Of a DNA stretch of 64,000 nt, positions 37,301-49,852 are shown in pieces. Origin of the DNA: Allodiplogaster sudhausi (lineage: Eukaryota > Nematoda > Chromadorea > Rhabditida > Diplogasteridae); assembly GCA_945643635.1 (NCBI GenBank), contig CALZFC010000009.1, positions 3,023,501-3,087,500 of the forward strand, in the 5' to 3' direction. Below the pieces are notes generated by a model that searched no databases, was not told where the DNA came from, and saw only the letters and a list, made by a program, of their open reading frames with translations. A program made the translations under genes and the position numbers. The stretch's first letter is position 1. Each line of letters starts with the position of its first letter.

Positions 37301-37624
37301 TTCTATTTTTGGATTAGGAAGGCCGAAAATTTAATAGAAGGATTGAATATTCACGTGAATCAACCAACTCTTGCCGACCTTCGGTTCATGGTAGCAGATG
37401 GAGGCGAGGAGTTGTGACATGTTCTGCCAAGCAGCCTCGAGTTGTTGCTGTTCCTGTGGCTGCGCACCTCGAGTCAAGTTGGCGAAGGCCACCAGTCTCA
37501 CATTGGACAAGGCTTCGATTCCCGGAGCAGCGAGCGAGATGTTGAACTGATTTAGCAGTGCCTGTGTACACTTGAAGTGGTGGCAGTATAAAAAAAACCA
37601 AAAGAAATATAGCTGATATGAAAC

Positions 37625-37660
<36 letters not shown>

Positions 37661-37842
37661 AGCGAAGCTCTATTGATTAAAGAAGCACAATGAACAATAA
37701 CCATGACGTGGCGACTGTCGGGGACAAGAGCCGAATCGGCATGCGGGAGGGGGTTTACCATGGAGAGAAGCATGAATACGATGCAACAAATCAAGGAGGG
37801 GTAGCAGTGGAATGGCTGAATGAGAACAAGCTCATGCAGCAA
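31333..37842 (-). CDS. Rhodopsin-like seven-transmembrane receptor
   Basis: Nine exons give about 486 aa: 37842-37708, 37561-37365, 37283-37184, 36046-35844, 34913-34826, 34654-34484, 32115-31943, 31842-31666, 31549-31333. The model has a signal-peptide-like start (SLICCIVFMLLSM), an N-glycosylated ectodomain of about 100 residues (FNISLAAPGIEALSNVRLVA), TM1 MYILLPIAIFGLIINSG, TM2 VFVYLKALLILDHCQLLITA, a conserved Cys before TM3 (FRVCMYERR), TM3 INTMHVWTIAALSAHRYW, TM4 MMLAILFTLTIAFRLPLF, TM5 PLLANLIPFIWMSCFSLLTL, TM6 TVSIVLIILLYLVLHSLQLF and TM7 LSHILSMVSASVNAFVFIAF, then a Ser/Thr-rich tail. The pattern is closest to FMRFamide/peptide receptors of class A; the ligand is unknown. AHRYW replaces the usual DRY. 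The first exon is the least certain. The TM4-TM5 intron carries the 2.3 kb palindromic element. Confidence 0.8.
32150..34420. mobile_element. 2.3 kb palindromic foldback element flanked by TTAA
   Basis: The left arm 32150-33075 and right arm 33485-34420 are near-identical inverted copies, with scattered substitutions and a few indels near the outer ends, around a spacer of about 409 bp. TTAA stands on both sides (32146-32149 and 34421-34424), as left by piggyBac-type insertion; the termini read GAGAGCC. No transposase is recognised. Each arm has a mirrored 88-codon frame (33023-32757 on - and 33537-33803 on +), which I do not call a gene. The element sits wholly within the intron between the TM4 and TM5 exons of the receptor gene. 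Confidence 0.92.
37631..37658 (+). repeat. (GA)n microsatellite
   Basis: About 14 GA units, in the receptor's first intron. Confidence 0.9.
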
Positions 37843-39231
37843 TCAGCATTTTCTGGCATTAAAATAGCTTGCGCAACTCTAACTGTGATTGTTCAAGCGA
37901 GTAATGTTCAGTGAAACAGCTTCGCAACTTCGAATTGAGATCACTGAAAATTTTACTCTAGTTGGGAAGAACAAACTGGCAAGGCGGGCTATACGATTTA
38001 CATGCTACATTGCTGTCAGGCACCGCCCAGCAGGACTTATAAATCTCTGTAATGTCCAAGCTTATCATGCACTGAAGCAGTAGAATATTAACTGAGCTCG
38101 TGATTCAATCGTGCCTTATTTCATGCAGATATTTATGGTTCCATCGGAGACTATGGCAAGCATTAAGCGAGTTCATAATTCCGTCTTTACGAAATATCAG
38201 AAGAATGAGTTCAAGGGACAAAGAAATAGAGCGCAAAAGAGAGTCTTGAAGAGGAAGTCTTCCTTTCTTCCTCTTCTCTCTCTTCTACCTTCCTTCCGAA
38301 ATCAGAGCAAGGTGGGCGGAGCATTCGCAGATAGAGCGAAGCTTTCGCAAGAGAGAGAGCCAGTGGTCAGGAGTAAACACAAAAGACTCAAGTAGCAAGC
38401 ATATTATTAATGCATCGAGGTCACGAAAGAAACAAATACATGTACTAGCGTGAATGATGCTGACAGCATATCCACCCTATTTTCCAAGGTAATTGCAGCG
38501 ATTACACATGGAAATAATGGATTCCGTACATGAAGAAGAAAAAAGGATTTTGAATCCTCACTATACTATCTATGTATAGAAGCATACGCATATATCAGCA
38601 TAGACAAATGCCCAAAATCTTTTTTTCACTTTCTCTCCATCTCTCACTATCATTCTTTATACGACAAATTTTTACTTTCAAACGTGGCATTGAAAATTGC
38701 ATTCGAGTTGCTCAAGTAATAGCACCGTGTGGGCAGATGGAATTACTGGCAATGCTGAAAAGACTGGCGGATTCATGGAAGAGTAGAAATTGCAATAAAA
38801 TGTAGTGCCACAGGCGCTATAAATGCTGCAGATGAAGTAGGCTAGGGAACATCGCATCAAGTACAAATGTGCAGCTTTAAGAAGATCTACGAATGTAGTT
38901 TGCACCATATATGGAAGAAATGAAATAAATTGGTTATATTTATATTGCAAGAAACATGGAATTTAAAAAAATCTGAGATTAAATTTGTGAACATCATCAT
39001 TGTTTTTCGCAGTTACTATAAATCAATGATTCCCCGCTCATGATTGAAAAGTGGAAAGTACAATGAATCGGTGTTGGCAAAGCCGGCGCGGCGGGTGACA
39101 AAGAAAGGTACGGAGGGGAGCAGTCAGAATAGAGAAGATTCACCCAGGGGGCTGCGACAAAGCAAAATGCAAAGGAAGATAAAGAAAGGCAGCAAACACA
39201 AGCAGCCATCATCTAGCACTCGTGACGACAT

Positions 39232-39286
<55 letters not shown>

Positions 39287-42200
39287 TAGAGAGAGAGAGA
39301 GCAAAAGAGAAAGAAATATAGAGGGGAAGAGAGAGAAAAGATATAGAAAGAGAGAGTGAGGAACTAGAGGGATAAGAGATAGTCCCGAGCATATGAAAGG
39401 ATGAGGAAGACACAGTCAGACAGGGTTCTGTCTGGAATGAAAACTCACATGAGATGAGTCCAAGTTGTGATTTCGTGTTCAGTAATGTACATGTGCATAA
39501 ACTAATGAAGATCATGTAAGGGAATGCTTCAATGGTAGCTGTGCCATAGTCAGCAACTGCAGACTAACTGACAGCAGCGAGACAACCTTTCCCGAAACGA
39601 ATTCCTAGACCACAGACTGACAACATAGATGATGTGAAGCTCGCTAACGTTCAAGCCATAGTTCTAGGTCAAAATCTGCAGCTAATCCCATTTTCTTCTT
39701 CCTTTGTCATTCCTAAAGCGGGATATATTCGTAAAGAAAATTAGCTGAATACAAGCCAAAGTGATGAATTTCGCTCAATAAGCACCTAAATTTGCACAAG
39801 TAAAGAAGTTCATAGTTTTGCTAATTTAGCTCATTTGAGCATCGTGATGTATCGCCAAAACGGCAACTTCGTGCGCTCAGCTTGCAAACAAATAAGTCGA
39901 TAGCTTTAAAAAAAAAACGTTATAAGAAGAACCGAAGAGGACACATAATTTACACAAGAAAAGTAATGGAAAATGTCTCATTTTACTGAAAATTACCATG
40001 GTATCGAAGGACAAAAATTGAAAACCCTCAAAATGTGTTGTTCTTCATTAATTTCTCATTAATTTTCAAAACATGTGGATTCCAAAAATGTTTTCATCGG
40101 TTCATGAGGATTCGTCTATTTTCATATGTTTCTTGACGCACCATTTCGGAATAATTCGTGCTTAGTTAGTTGTCTACAAATCATTTTTAAATGCCAGAAT
40201 GTTCAAACAGGATTATTACGATGAAATCGAAAGTATGGGCTATTACTCGGAAGTTAGCAGTGTTCAACGAGTCTGTGTTTACCTCTCGACTCCTTGACGC
40301 GATACAAGAATCTTGTCAGAGATCGGTGAACAGTAAATATCTGGGTGTAAATTCTCGCAGATCATCCACAATGACGGAAAGATCTAGCTTGCTTGGGAGG
40401 GGGAGAGCAATACGGCGCGCAAGTGGAAAACATGTTATCCACTTTTGAGTGACAGGTCAATATACCTTTTTCACGTAAAAATAATAATTTTTGACACGCA
40501 GTATCTGTTTTATGCAGCAGCCGGCAGTAAAATCTTATAGAATTATAAGTGAGAATCGTCAAAGGAATGAAGTGTATATGTAGAATGACCCCAGAGAGGA
40601 AGAGTGCGACTGTGACGACGACGGATTACGCCGAACGGAAGAGTTGGTTTGGTATGGGGAGAAGAGAGAAGACAATCGGCATGGAAAGCACAGTCATCCT
40701 TGGTTCCCCAGTCTAAGCTTCCGCCTCTCTGCTTGCTCACTCGGGATTGTGACATATGTGCTCTTCTTTGTCTAGAGAATACTTTTGTGGTGGTTGTCGA
40801 CGCTGACAGCTTGATGTGGAGTGGAGAGAGATGGAGAAAGGGGGCAGAGGAGGAGAATGACCCCTCAGCCACTGCCTGCCTTTCCTGCTCCCTCTCCACT
40901 GTTTGAGCACGCTTATCCTGCGTGTCCACTCGAGCTTTGCTCCGAGTGGCTTCGGTTATCCTGCCATATCTTCCGTTCCAATGACCTTATCGTTATTTCG
41001 TAGTAATAATTTTAAAAAAAGCTAAGATTCGTACTAATACAAGTATAGAACAGTTGTATTCCTGATTGTCGTATTTATTGGTCTCATCTTTTCTCTTCTA
41101 TCCTTTCTACGTGATTCTTCAACTTCGGCTCTCTGCCCCTGACTCTTTCGCTCTTCCTCCCTCTCAATCTCTTCCTTCTTTCTGCACGTTTCCTGTGCGC
41201 CACCGTCTTTCTGCATAGATGATGTCCAAACAGCAAACAGTAGGGAGGTTGGGCAAAAGCTTGCGGGACACCTGCTAAAAAGAGCGTTATAAGAGCAGAG
41301 AGTGAAACAAGAGAGTAAGAAATACAATGTAGAGATAGCGAGAGAAAGAAAAAGTTAGAGATCGACAGTTGCTGGGGAAGCAGAAGTTCAGCTGTCCATA
41401 CGCTTCATTAAGGCTTCTTGCTTCCTCTCAAATCAGATTCATTCTAAAGATACGAACTAATATGTCCCCCCGTTTACGCTTGCTGTAACACTAAAATGTC
41501 ACTTCTTCCAAATACGCGCTGCACCTGTCAATCATTCCATGTTAGTGGATAGACTAAATCTCCAGCATGAGCAGGCAATTTGATACTGTCAGAATATTAA
41601 AACACTATCAAGTTGACTGTCTCTTATTAGTTGGCCTTGGTGTGTCAGAAAAGGCAAGGTTAGGTATTGAGGAGAGAGGCATCATCCGTCCCTAAAAGGA
41701 TCATGTAGGTCGGCGTGGCATTCAGTGAAGCATAAGAGAAGTCTTCTTCTTGAAGTCCTTCGCGCTTCTCTGCCTCCATTCATTGTGACTTGCATCCTTC
41801 CAAATCATAGACTGCACTGGCCATCTCCAGACCCTCTTCACTCCCCTTGGAAAGTAGATAGTCTTGGGAAAGGCCGCGTGGCTTGACTGCTTCTTCCTTC
41901 TTCATGCCACTTACATATTTTAGCCTTGCTATATACATACTTCCTTGCGAACTCTACTGCAAAAACAACTAGTGATAAGAAGATGCGTTTGCAGAAAATA
42001 TGAAAGGTCAAGTATTTATTCGACTTCTCGATGCGCCTCACAGTGTGCCTTGCGTTCTTTCCCCCCGCCTTTGCTCCCTCTCCTTCAATCTCTCCCAGCT
42101 TCACCTCCCGATAAGTGTCTGGTCTACACAATGGAGGACGCGAATGGCACGCGAATTGCGGTTGGCCGAAAATGAATGACTGCGCGCAAAAGGCAGTCGA

Positions 42201-43152
42201 GAAATAGATGTAGGAAGGAGAGATTGAAATAGTAGCAAAGTGGGAGAGGCAGTGCTAGGAAGGGGGATAACAAAAGAAAGAGAGAAAGAGAGATAAAGAA
42301 GGGGTTCCAGCTTGAATTGCCATCACAATACTTCTGGCTGCGCATTCATCGCCTGCCTCGCTCGGAATGCGCAGTGAGAAATTGTGCACCCATATTGCTG
42401 TTTATTGCCAGTTTTGACATTACAATATTTCATATCGCTTCTCTCATAACATTTTGTCCTCTGTCCGATAGGATAAAAATGTGTGAAAGAGAAGGGAAAA
42501 AACTACGCAACAATAAATAAGGAACAGCGTGACTGGAAGAGACGAGGAAACACATTCTACTCTTATGATCTAACAAAAATACGATGCTTCCTCTCTTGAT
42601 TCTCATTGTATGTTAGCCGCATCACCGGATAAATCTTAGCAGCTCCTTACAATCTGCCGTCACCTCCTCTCAGTTCTCTCTGTCACTCTCTCCCCCTCGC
42701 CACTTCCTCTCCCGCGCGACTTGCAGTGTCTTGTCGAATGCAATTTGGCGCCATAAGATGCGATGCTCCTGCCATTTCAGCTAGTGTCTGCTGAACGCAT
42801 CAAAGGGGAAGGAAAGGGACGCCGCTAGCTGATGAGACATAGAGGGATGGGGATGTGAGAAGGAGCAGCAGAGAGGGTGGGGACTGCGCTTCTCATCACT
42901 CAAGCTGTCACAATTCATACCAACTTATTCAATCGTCCGCTTTCGAACGTTTCGCTCATATTTCATCCGCCATTACTTGGTTAAATTTATGCCTACTGCA
43001 ATTTTTTCAGAAATATCTACTGCGTTGGCTGAGTGATTTATTAAATAACATGTATTCGAAATGTTTAAGTAGCATTTTAAATGTCAGCCATGAGATATGG
43101 CGAACAGAGTGAGTAAGAAATAAAAAAAAACGAGTCTTCGTTGCTTAGGCAA
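37843..43152. other. Long interval with no supported gene
   Basis: About 5.3 kb between the 5' ends of the receptor (leftward) and LARGE-like (rightward) genes. Open frames of 75-130 codons occur (40543-40929 and 41034-41327, both -), but they lack splice partners, recognisable domains or normal composition. A (GA)n tract lies at 39234-39302 with GA-rich flanks to 39360. It may contain distal promoter elements or exons I cannot see. Confidence 0.45.
39234..39302 (+). repeat. (GA)n microsatellite
   Basis: An almost pure GA repeat with occasional A or T interruptions, continued by GA-rich sequence. It generates Arg/Glu and Ser/Leu pseudo-frames on both strands. Confidence 0.9.
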
Positions 43153-46100
43153 ATGCGCAGAAAAAGAAGATGTGAAACTCTGATGCTGGTAGTAGGGATC
43201 TCCACATGCGCGATTGCAATGATGTTTATCGTCTTCTCCATCGAAGGTCTCATTTCACTGATTTCTTTTTTTTTATCTACAAATTTCTTCATATTTTTTT
43301 TCTTTTCATTCAGTTTCCTACTTCCTTGGCGTACAAATACGGCCGATTGCATTTGCAACTAAAATTGATGACGAAGAACGGGGCGAGGGATGCCAGGTAT
43401 GCAAGATTGCAATAAAATTTAATTCAAAAATTATTATTTAATATTGTTTAGTACTCGCATATCGTGATGGTGATCGGTGGCTTTGAAACTCTTTCACATG
43501 CTGCGATCACAATTAAAAGTATCTTGCTGAACCATCCCGCACCGATTCATTTCCACATCCTTACGGACTCAGCAACCAAGAGTGCTTTGAACACTTTCTT
43601 TCAGTCCTGGAAACTGCCGGCAGGTTCCTCTCTATACATAATACATTCGTTCAATGACCATGCGTTTATCTACAGAAATATGCAGAAAACTATTTATGAT
43701 CATCTAAACTCTTTGTACTCGTAAATAATCTATTCAGTTTCTCATAGTCTGTATGAGATTGACAAGTTCGTCAACCGCGTTAGCTGGATACCAAATCGAC
43801 ATTATTCGCAAAACTACGGACTCGTTAAGCTGTTGCTGCCGGAGATTCTTCCAGGAAATGTCGAGAAGGTTAAATGATGTTCGCATATTAATGTAGTAGG
43901 ATCTCACTGCGTGCGAGTGCATGAATAATAAGTATATTCAATGAACGCTGGATAGAATATATTATTCTTCGATAATAATTTTCAGGTCTTGTTACTCGAC
44001 AGTGACGTTCTAATTCTAAAAAGTATGGCTCCCCTCCTCTCGTACCTTCTCGTTCTGAATTCGACACAAGCATTTGGAATGGCAGAAAACCAAAGTGGCT
44101 GGTACTCGACTCTCTCTCCAACCCGCCGAGTCTGGCCAGCACTTGTCAGTTGCATCGCATATCTTGGATAGGGGAACGGCAACCACTCTTTCAGGGGAGA
44201 GGATTCAATTCCGGAGTTGCACTCGTCCATTTGAAGAATCTGCGAAATATGGAATGGAATATGGTTTGGAGAAAAGTCGCACAGGAATATCTCAGGACCA
44301 TTGGAATGACGTCACTCGCTGATCAGGTCACCAACGAACTAAGCAGTAAACATAGCATAAAAACTATTAGCATTTACAAATAGGAAATGCTGTACATACT
44401 ACAGGACATTCTAAATGCGGTTTTCAAAGAGCACCCCGAACTCGTGTTAAAACTTCCATGCGAGTACAATCTTCAATTGGGACTTCTCTCACAACCACAG
44501 ACGTGTACACATAATGCAAACTTGGTTAAGGTAGCGATATAATTCTTTTAATTATGACTTACTCTTTTCTTACGTGAATTATGCCCATTGATATGGTGAT
44601 CACTTTCAGATTGTTCACTGGAATTCCCGCAAAAAGATGAGCTCGCGAACACGATATGGCACATTCTTTCAACGAAAGTTTGATGAACTTGCGGAATTGG
44701 ATGGCAATGTCTTCCGCCACCGCGCAGCGTGCGAAACAAGCGATGCGGGGGTACGAATACATTGTAAAAATTTATATTCAAGACATATGTTAGAAGAAAA
44801 CTTTTGAATCGGAATTGTGTTAAGCTGTAATTAGAATGGAAATTAGCAAAAGTCAGAGCGCATCGTTATCCGTTGTGCCGCTCTCAATGTTAGCACAACT
44901 GAAATTCGAGAGGCACCACGAGATGTCAAAGGTTGTGTCGAAACATTGGAACAAGCAAGAAGAAGGCAGGGGGGAGTCGCCTCTCCTGCCCTCTTCTGAC
45001 CGGCTGAAAGACAATCTGAGGCCATTCGCCCGCTCGCGTGGCAGGCACCACCGCTGCCGAGGTCATAATCTGCCCACGAGCGACACTCTAAAAGTGTTCA
45101 CTCCAAGCCGTTCAATAGCCTTTTCTGCCCGAGGGGAACAGCGGCGCAATTCTTGCACATCAAAAGAACAAGCGCGTGTCTCAACTCATTGAAGAAGACC
45201 TCAAAGATGACAGCGTCGTTGCAGGAGACAGACAATCTGTCATATGTCTATGAGTACGACGAGTTCCCCGATGACTGTGGCTCCTTTGCCACCGCTGCCG
45301 CTGCCACTCATCGAACGCTCCTTTTCTTCCGTCCGTTTAGCCACTCGGTCAGCTAAGAAGTAAAAAAAACAATAACAGAAACTGAACGACCGCTTACAGG
45401 AAACTATCCCCGACGATGACATCACTTTGGTGACGCAGTTCTCCGTCGACAGACTTTCTTCGTTCGAGAAGATTGCTGAGGCCTGGAGCGGACCGATTTC
45501 AGCTGCCATCTACTTAACTGATGGAGAATTGGTGCAGCTAAGGTTGTTTAGTTTTTATTATTTTAGCTGAGAACAGAAGAGACATTAGAAACTGAAGGTC
45601 CGTATGTATGCTGTATGGCAAAAGAGTAGTTGTTGTTGTCTAGGCAATACTTTGATGTTCTTCCGGCGGAGGCCAAGCGGAACAATATAGGATTCCATGC
45701 CGTCTTCAAGTCTGGGGTAAAGCATTTGGACATTCGATAAGAATTACTTAAGCCAAATATTCATCAGGCGTATTACCCCATCAACTACCTGCGAAATGTG
45801 GCTCTCAACGCCACTAAATCTGAGTTTGTCTTCCTTGCCGATGTCGACTTCATTCCATCGAAAGGTAAAAGCTTCCAAACTGGAAGGAATCGAAATGACG
45901 TATTCGTTACTTAAGAACTCTATGGCCATCTACGGGATGCCGTCAGAACGCGCAATATGACCAGACGCGCGCTGGTCATCCCGGCCTTCGAGCCAGTTGG
46001 CACTCTCAAGTACACACAGTTCCCACAATCCAAGGAGGATGCGCTCCGTCTCATCAATGATAGCAAAGTAAGTTCTCTCATGCTCAAAGTTCTGCTTGAG

Positions 46101-46206
46101 TTCAAGTAGCAAGTAAAGATTGAAAGTGAAGATTGAGAAGGATGCCATTGTTGAAGGTGAGAGGAGAACGAAAGTGTGAAGGCGAATGAGAACGAGAGTG
46201 ATTGAG

Positions 46207-46250
<44 letters not shown>

Positions 46251-46954
46251 AGGAGAAAGAGAGGTTGAGAGACGGAATGAGCTCGCGCAGAGGCCTTGTA
46301 AAAGAAACGTTCAATTTCGTTTTGAGTTATCGATGTTCCGGGGCGATGTTTGGCCACGTGGGCACGCCATCACCGACTACGACCGGTGGAAGGCCGCAAG
46401 CAGCCAATACGATGTAGTTCTCTTGCAACGAATGCATTCTCGAGAGATCACTGCACTTTAACATACATAAGTTTATGCAGATTATAAATCCCACAACCCC
46501 ATACTCCATAAATCTAAAAAGTTTACATTTGGATCTGTCACGGAAGCAATGCAAATGAGAAATGTCTGAAAACAATGAGAAACCTTTCGAAATGTTAGAT
46601 ATTTTAAGGTGAAATGGAAGCCTGACTACGAGCCGTACATTGTCGTGTCTGCCAGGCTTCTGCCACTCTACGACGAGCGATTCGTCGGCTTTGGATGGAA
46701 CAAAGTGACCCATTTGATGGCACTCGACACTCTTGGGTGCGGCCTCTCCACACACGAGAACTGAGAGAATGACGTCATCCTGCTGCAGGTACACTTTCTC
46801 CGTGCTGCCTTCCGTGTTCATCGTGCACGAGAGCCATCCGGCTTCTTTCGAGATCACCAAGTACCGCCACTCCCCGCTCTATCGAAAGTGCATGCGCACT
46901 CTGCGTGGAGAGTTCTCGCGTGACCTCCATGCCAAGCTTCAACCACCAAGATAG
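43153..46954 (+). CDS. LARGE-type bifunctional xylosyl-/glucuronyltransferase
   Basis: Sixteen exons join in phase to 680 aa: 43153-43246, 43314-43396, 43452-43623, 43738-43868, 43986-44144, 44195-44326, 44405-44530, 44610-44750, 45225-45347, 45400-45542, 45644-45716, 45768-45864, 45916-46067, 46291-46413, 46609-46736, 46789-46954. It is a type II Golgi protein: a basic start, a membrane helix ([20 protein letters not shown]), a short stem, then two catalytic domains. The first (GT8-like) has [29 protein letters not shown], the DSD metal motif (165-167), ENQSGWY and GRGFNSGV. The second (GT49-like) has [25 protein letters not shown] (484-486), [28 protein letters not shown] and [16 protein letters not shown]. 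In animals LARGE polymerises -3Xyl-GlcA- (matriglycan) on alpha-dystroglycan. Both metal motifs and most landmarks are intact, so both activities are likely. The start of exon 45225 (gttgcag|GAG) was chosen by phase; upstream frames in that intron are rejected. AATAAA follows near 47115. Confidence 0.94.
46206..46252 (+). repeat. (GA)n microsatellite in an intron
   Basis: A GA repeat in the intron between exons 45916-46067 and 46291-46413 of the LARGE-like gene. Confidence 0.9.
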
Positions 46955-47944
46955 AATCCTTGGGCTGTCTTTTTTATATTGCTCTCACTACCAGCTTATC
47001 CTTCTCTACGGGCAAAATAGTACAGATGCGCTACTGTGATCTCTACTTTATTTATCATCTTTTGTTCTGCGAAATGAATGGCTAACATTAAGCGAATGCT
47101 ACGAATTAGAAAAAAATAAACATTGATTGGAAGCAACTCTTCGATATTTTATATTATATTCATTAGTACATAGTGTACTGTTGTACTGAAACCATTTTGT
47201 GAACTACTCATCTCAAAACCAGATTCATAAAAAAAATCAATGTTCAAAGCAATTCTTTCATCTGTTCGAGGCAGTGAACGAAAAAGAAGTTTGAATTGTT
47301 TAATAGAGTGATATCGAACAATTCAAACTTCTTTTTCGTTCACTGCCTGATGCAATGCCACGGCGAAGAGTGAACGAAAGATACAGATAGAAAGAAAGAA
47401 ATAAAGAAAGAGAGATAGAAAGAGAAGAGAATGCGAGATAGAGAGAGAGAGAGAGAGAGAAACAGAGAGAGATAGAAGAATGACGGGGCTGAAGACTAGA
47501 GAAGTGGGCGCATTGAGAACATTGCAGACATGATGGATTACGTGCTCGCTTTATAGGAAGTGTTTCGTTTAATCAGCCAGAACCGTCACATTTCGATTAT
47601 GAAATCTTCATTTATCCTTCTTCATTCTCAACAGAATTAAACATGACAGATTTTATCGTTTATCGGTTAAACATGTTCATTGTGTTGCTCATGCTATTAT
47701 TGGACAGTCTAGGCGCTGTAACAAGCGAAGAGTGACAATGTAAGGTACTTTTATATACATGTTTGAGTTCTTTTTTGTCTCATTAAAATTTCCTTCGCCG
47801 AGGACTCAGTGCTGATGGGGAGCTCGTCCTCCTTCATGGCGAAGATGAGATCGATGTTTGTGAGAGCGGCGCTCGCGAGTCTTCTTGGCCTAATAGATGC
47901 GTTTATGAAGCCAGAAAGCCAACGCACGTATGTATCATTCAAAA
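46955..47944. other. Convergent intergenic region
   Basis: 3' flanks of the LARGE-like gene (+) and the charged secreted-protein gene (-). It contains a perfect hairpin at 47269-47348 (listed) and a GA-rich tract at about 47385-47480. No coding exon is supported. Confidence 0.55.
47269..47348 (+). repeat. Perfect 32-bp inverted repeat (hairpin)
   Basis: 47269-47300 and 47317-47348 are exact reverse complements (arm begins AGGCAGTGAACGAAAAAGAA) around a 16-nt loop. It lies between two convergent genes. It does not resemble a bacterial terminator in setting; a short fold-back insertion or a hairpin-RNA source are possible. Confidence 0.95.
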
Positions 47945-49807
47945 TCATGCCAGCTCTTCGTATAGTTCGTTCAGAAGCACCAAATCGCCTTTGAGGGCCG
48001 CCTGGAGTGTAAATAGACACGCATATATGTACATACATATTTTCTTCGGCATTCAAATTTGGATTTAAAAAATTTCAGATCAAATTTCACTGTATTTTAT
48101 TGCCTTTCGAAGCAATCTATTAATTCTTTGTCCCAAGTGAATGAAATGAAACCAACTTGTGTGCCTTCTTTCTGCTGTTCAAAGATCTCCTGTCTGTGAG
48201 AGTGCTGTCTGTTTCCAGCTGAGTGAATAAGATGGCGAGCAATGCGAATCTCAATTGGAAATGGATGCTCACTAAAAGTAGCTAACGATAAAACGTGTGA
48301 CTTACCGTGTCAGACTGACTCTGCGAAGGACGCTTGTCGAGAGGCTTCTGAGCGCCGTCGTTAAGCTCAAATAGTTTTGTTAACACTTTGCAATCAATTA
48401 AGGAGAAATACGACTCAGTCATGGACTGCAGCTTGTACTAAAGGTCAAAAAATAATATGAACTCCCCCATTTCCTATTCCTATAAACCTAAAAGAATGCA
48501 GAAAAGAGGGTTACTAATTATCTTGCATTGGCCGCCGTTTCTAACCTCGGCAGCTTTACCGACCTTCAATTGCTCCTTATTGCGTCGCATTCTGAGTTTC
48601 TGAAAATCGGTTGATATGAAGTTAAGGTGGATGTCTTAAGGGACGAACCATCTGACTCTTCGTTGGTTTGTTATCCAGCGGCGTTTTCTTTCCGTCGTTG
48701 AGCTGCAAAAGGAAGCTGTTACCACAATTTATTAGTATTTTTCTACTCAAAACTGAGAACCTCGGAAGCTTTGACGAGTTTTTCTTCTGACGATTCGAAA
48801 TGGATTCCATGCCTAGATTACGGCGTGCTCGAGAGCCCTTCTGTCAAGGAATATCTAACGTTTCCGATTTATCTAGTATTAACTTGATGTCATATTTAAA
48901 AACCAATTTCATTGTTAGTCTTGCAGTGTTTTAGAAGTGAATTTGTGTGAACTCTTGCAATTATGGTTGTAATTATAGTTGGCAGTGTACACACAGAAAA
49001 GGGAGTTACGTGGAGCGTAACTTTCGACCATAACTTACAAGCGGTTACAATCCTCCGGAACAATTTAAGTGGTTCTGGACGTTGCTTACAAAGTGCATAC
49101 CCACAAGATATGTGGGGCGTAACTTATGTGCATGAAAAAAGTTACGTTCTCGCGTCGCCGACGGCTGCGTGATCAATCGCGCAAGATATGTGGGGCGTAA
49201 CTTATACGTTGATGCAAAAAAGTTACGTCTCTCATTTTTTCGGCCAGGCGGATAGAATTTTATGTATGTTGTTTTTATGTATATTTATCAAATAAAATAC
49301 TTATTATAATAAAATATGAACAAAACCTAATTATAAATATTACAAAAGTGCATAGAACTGACCTGTGATTGTCCGATGTCGCTGAGAAGTCTCGTTGGGA
49401 TCTGGAAGTAGAAGGAGAGAGAGAGAGAAAGACATTTTCACCCGACCGGCACCGAACCCAACCCGAGAGAGTGCACATAGACAGGCATGTACCTGTGGAG
49501 AGAGAGAGAGAGTGAGTGAGAATAAGAGTGAGAAAGAGAGAAAGACAGAGAGTGAGAGAGAGAAGGAGACAGACAGAGACGGACTCTGTGTGTCTGAATG
49601 TCTGACTCCTGGTTGCCTACGTGCACTTCTAGAGACAACAAAAGCATGCAACAAAATGTTAGGCCGGCTGCTCGCGCTGCTTCCCCTCGACTACGTGTGC
49701 ATCCAGAGACTAATTAGATATATCTCTCTCTTTTTGTCTCTCTCTCTCTCACTCTCTTTGTCTCTCTCTCTCTCTCTCACTCTCTTTGTCTCTTTCTCTC
49801 TCTCTCA

Positions 49808-49852
<45 letters not shown>

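Noticed and set aside
40543..41327. Minus-strand frames of 128 and 97 codons
   Set aside because: Skewed His/Ser/Arg or Glu/Arg composition, no splice partners, no domain, and opposite-strand frames of similar length.
43624..43737. Continuation of the LARGE-like exon after LPAG (about 33 more codons)
   Set aside because: Splicing 43623 to 43738 is in phase and gives the family spacing before SWIPNRHYS; the extra codons fit nothing in the family.
44836..45192. 118-codon frame between LARGE-like exons 8 and 9
   Set aside because: It lies in an intron by phase; the exon beginning at 45225 joins cleanly, and the frame has no family match.
49360..49411. Possible exon (IPTRLLSDIGQS) in the big intron of the charged secreted-protein gene
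   Set aside because: Good splice sites, but phase 0-0 does not repair the phase gap, and it lies within the repeat element.
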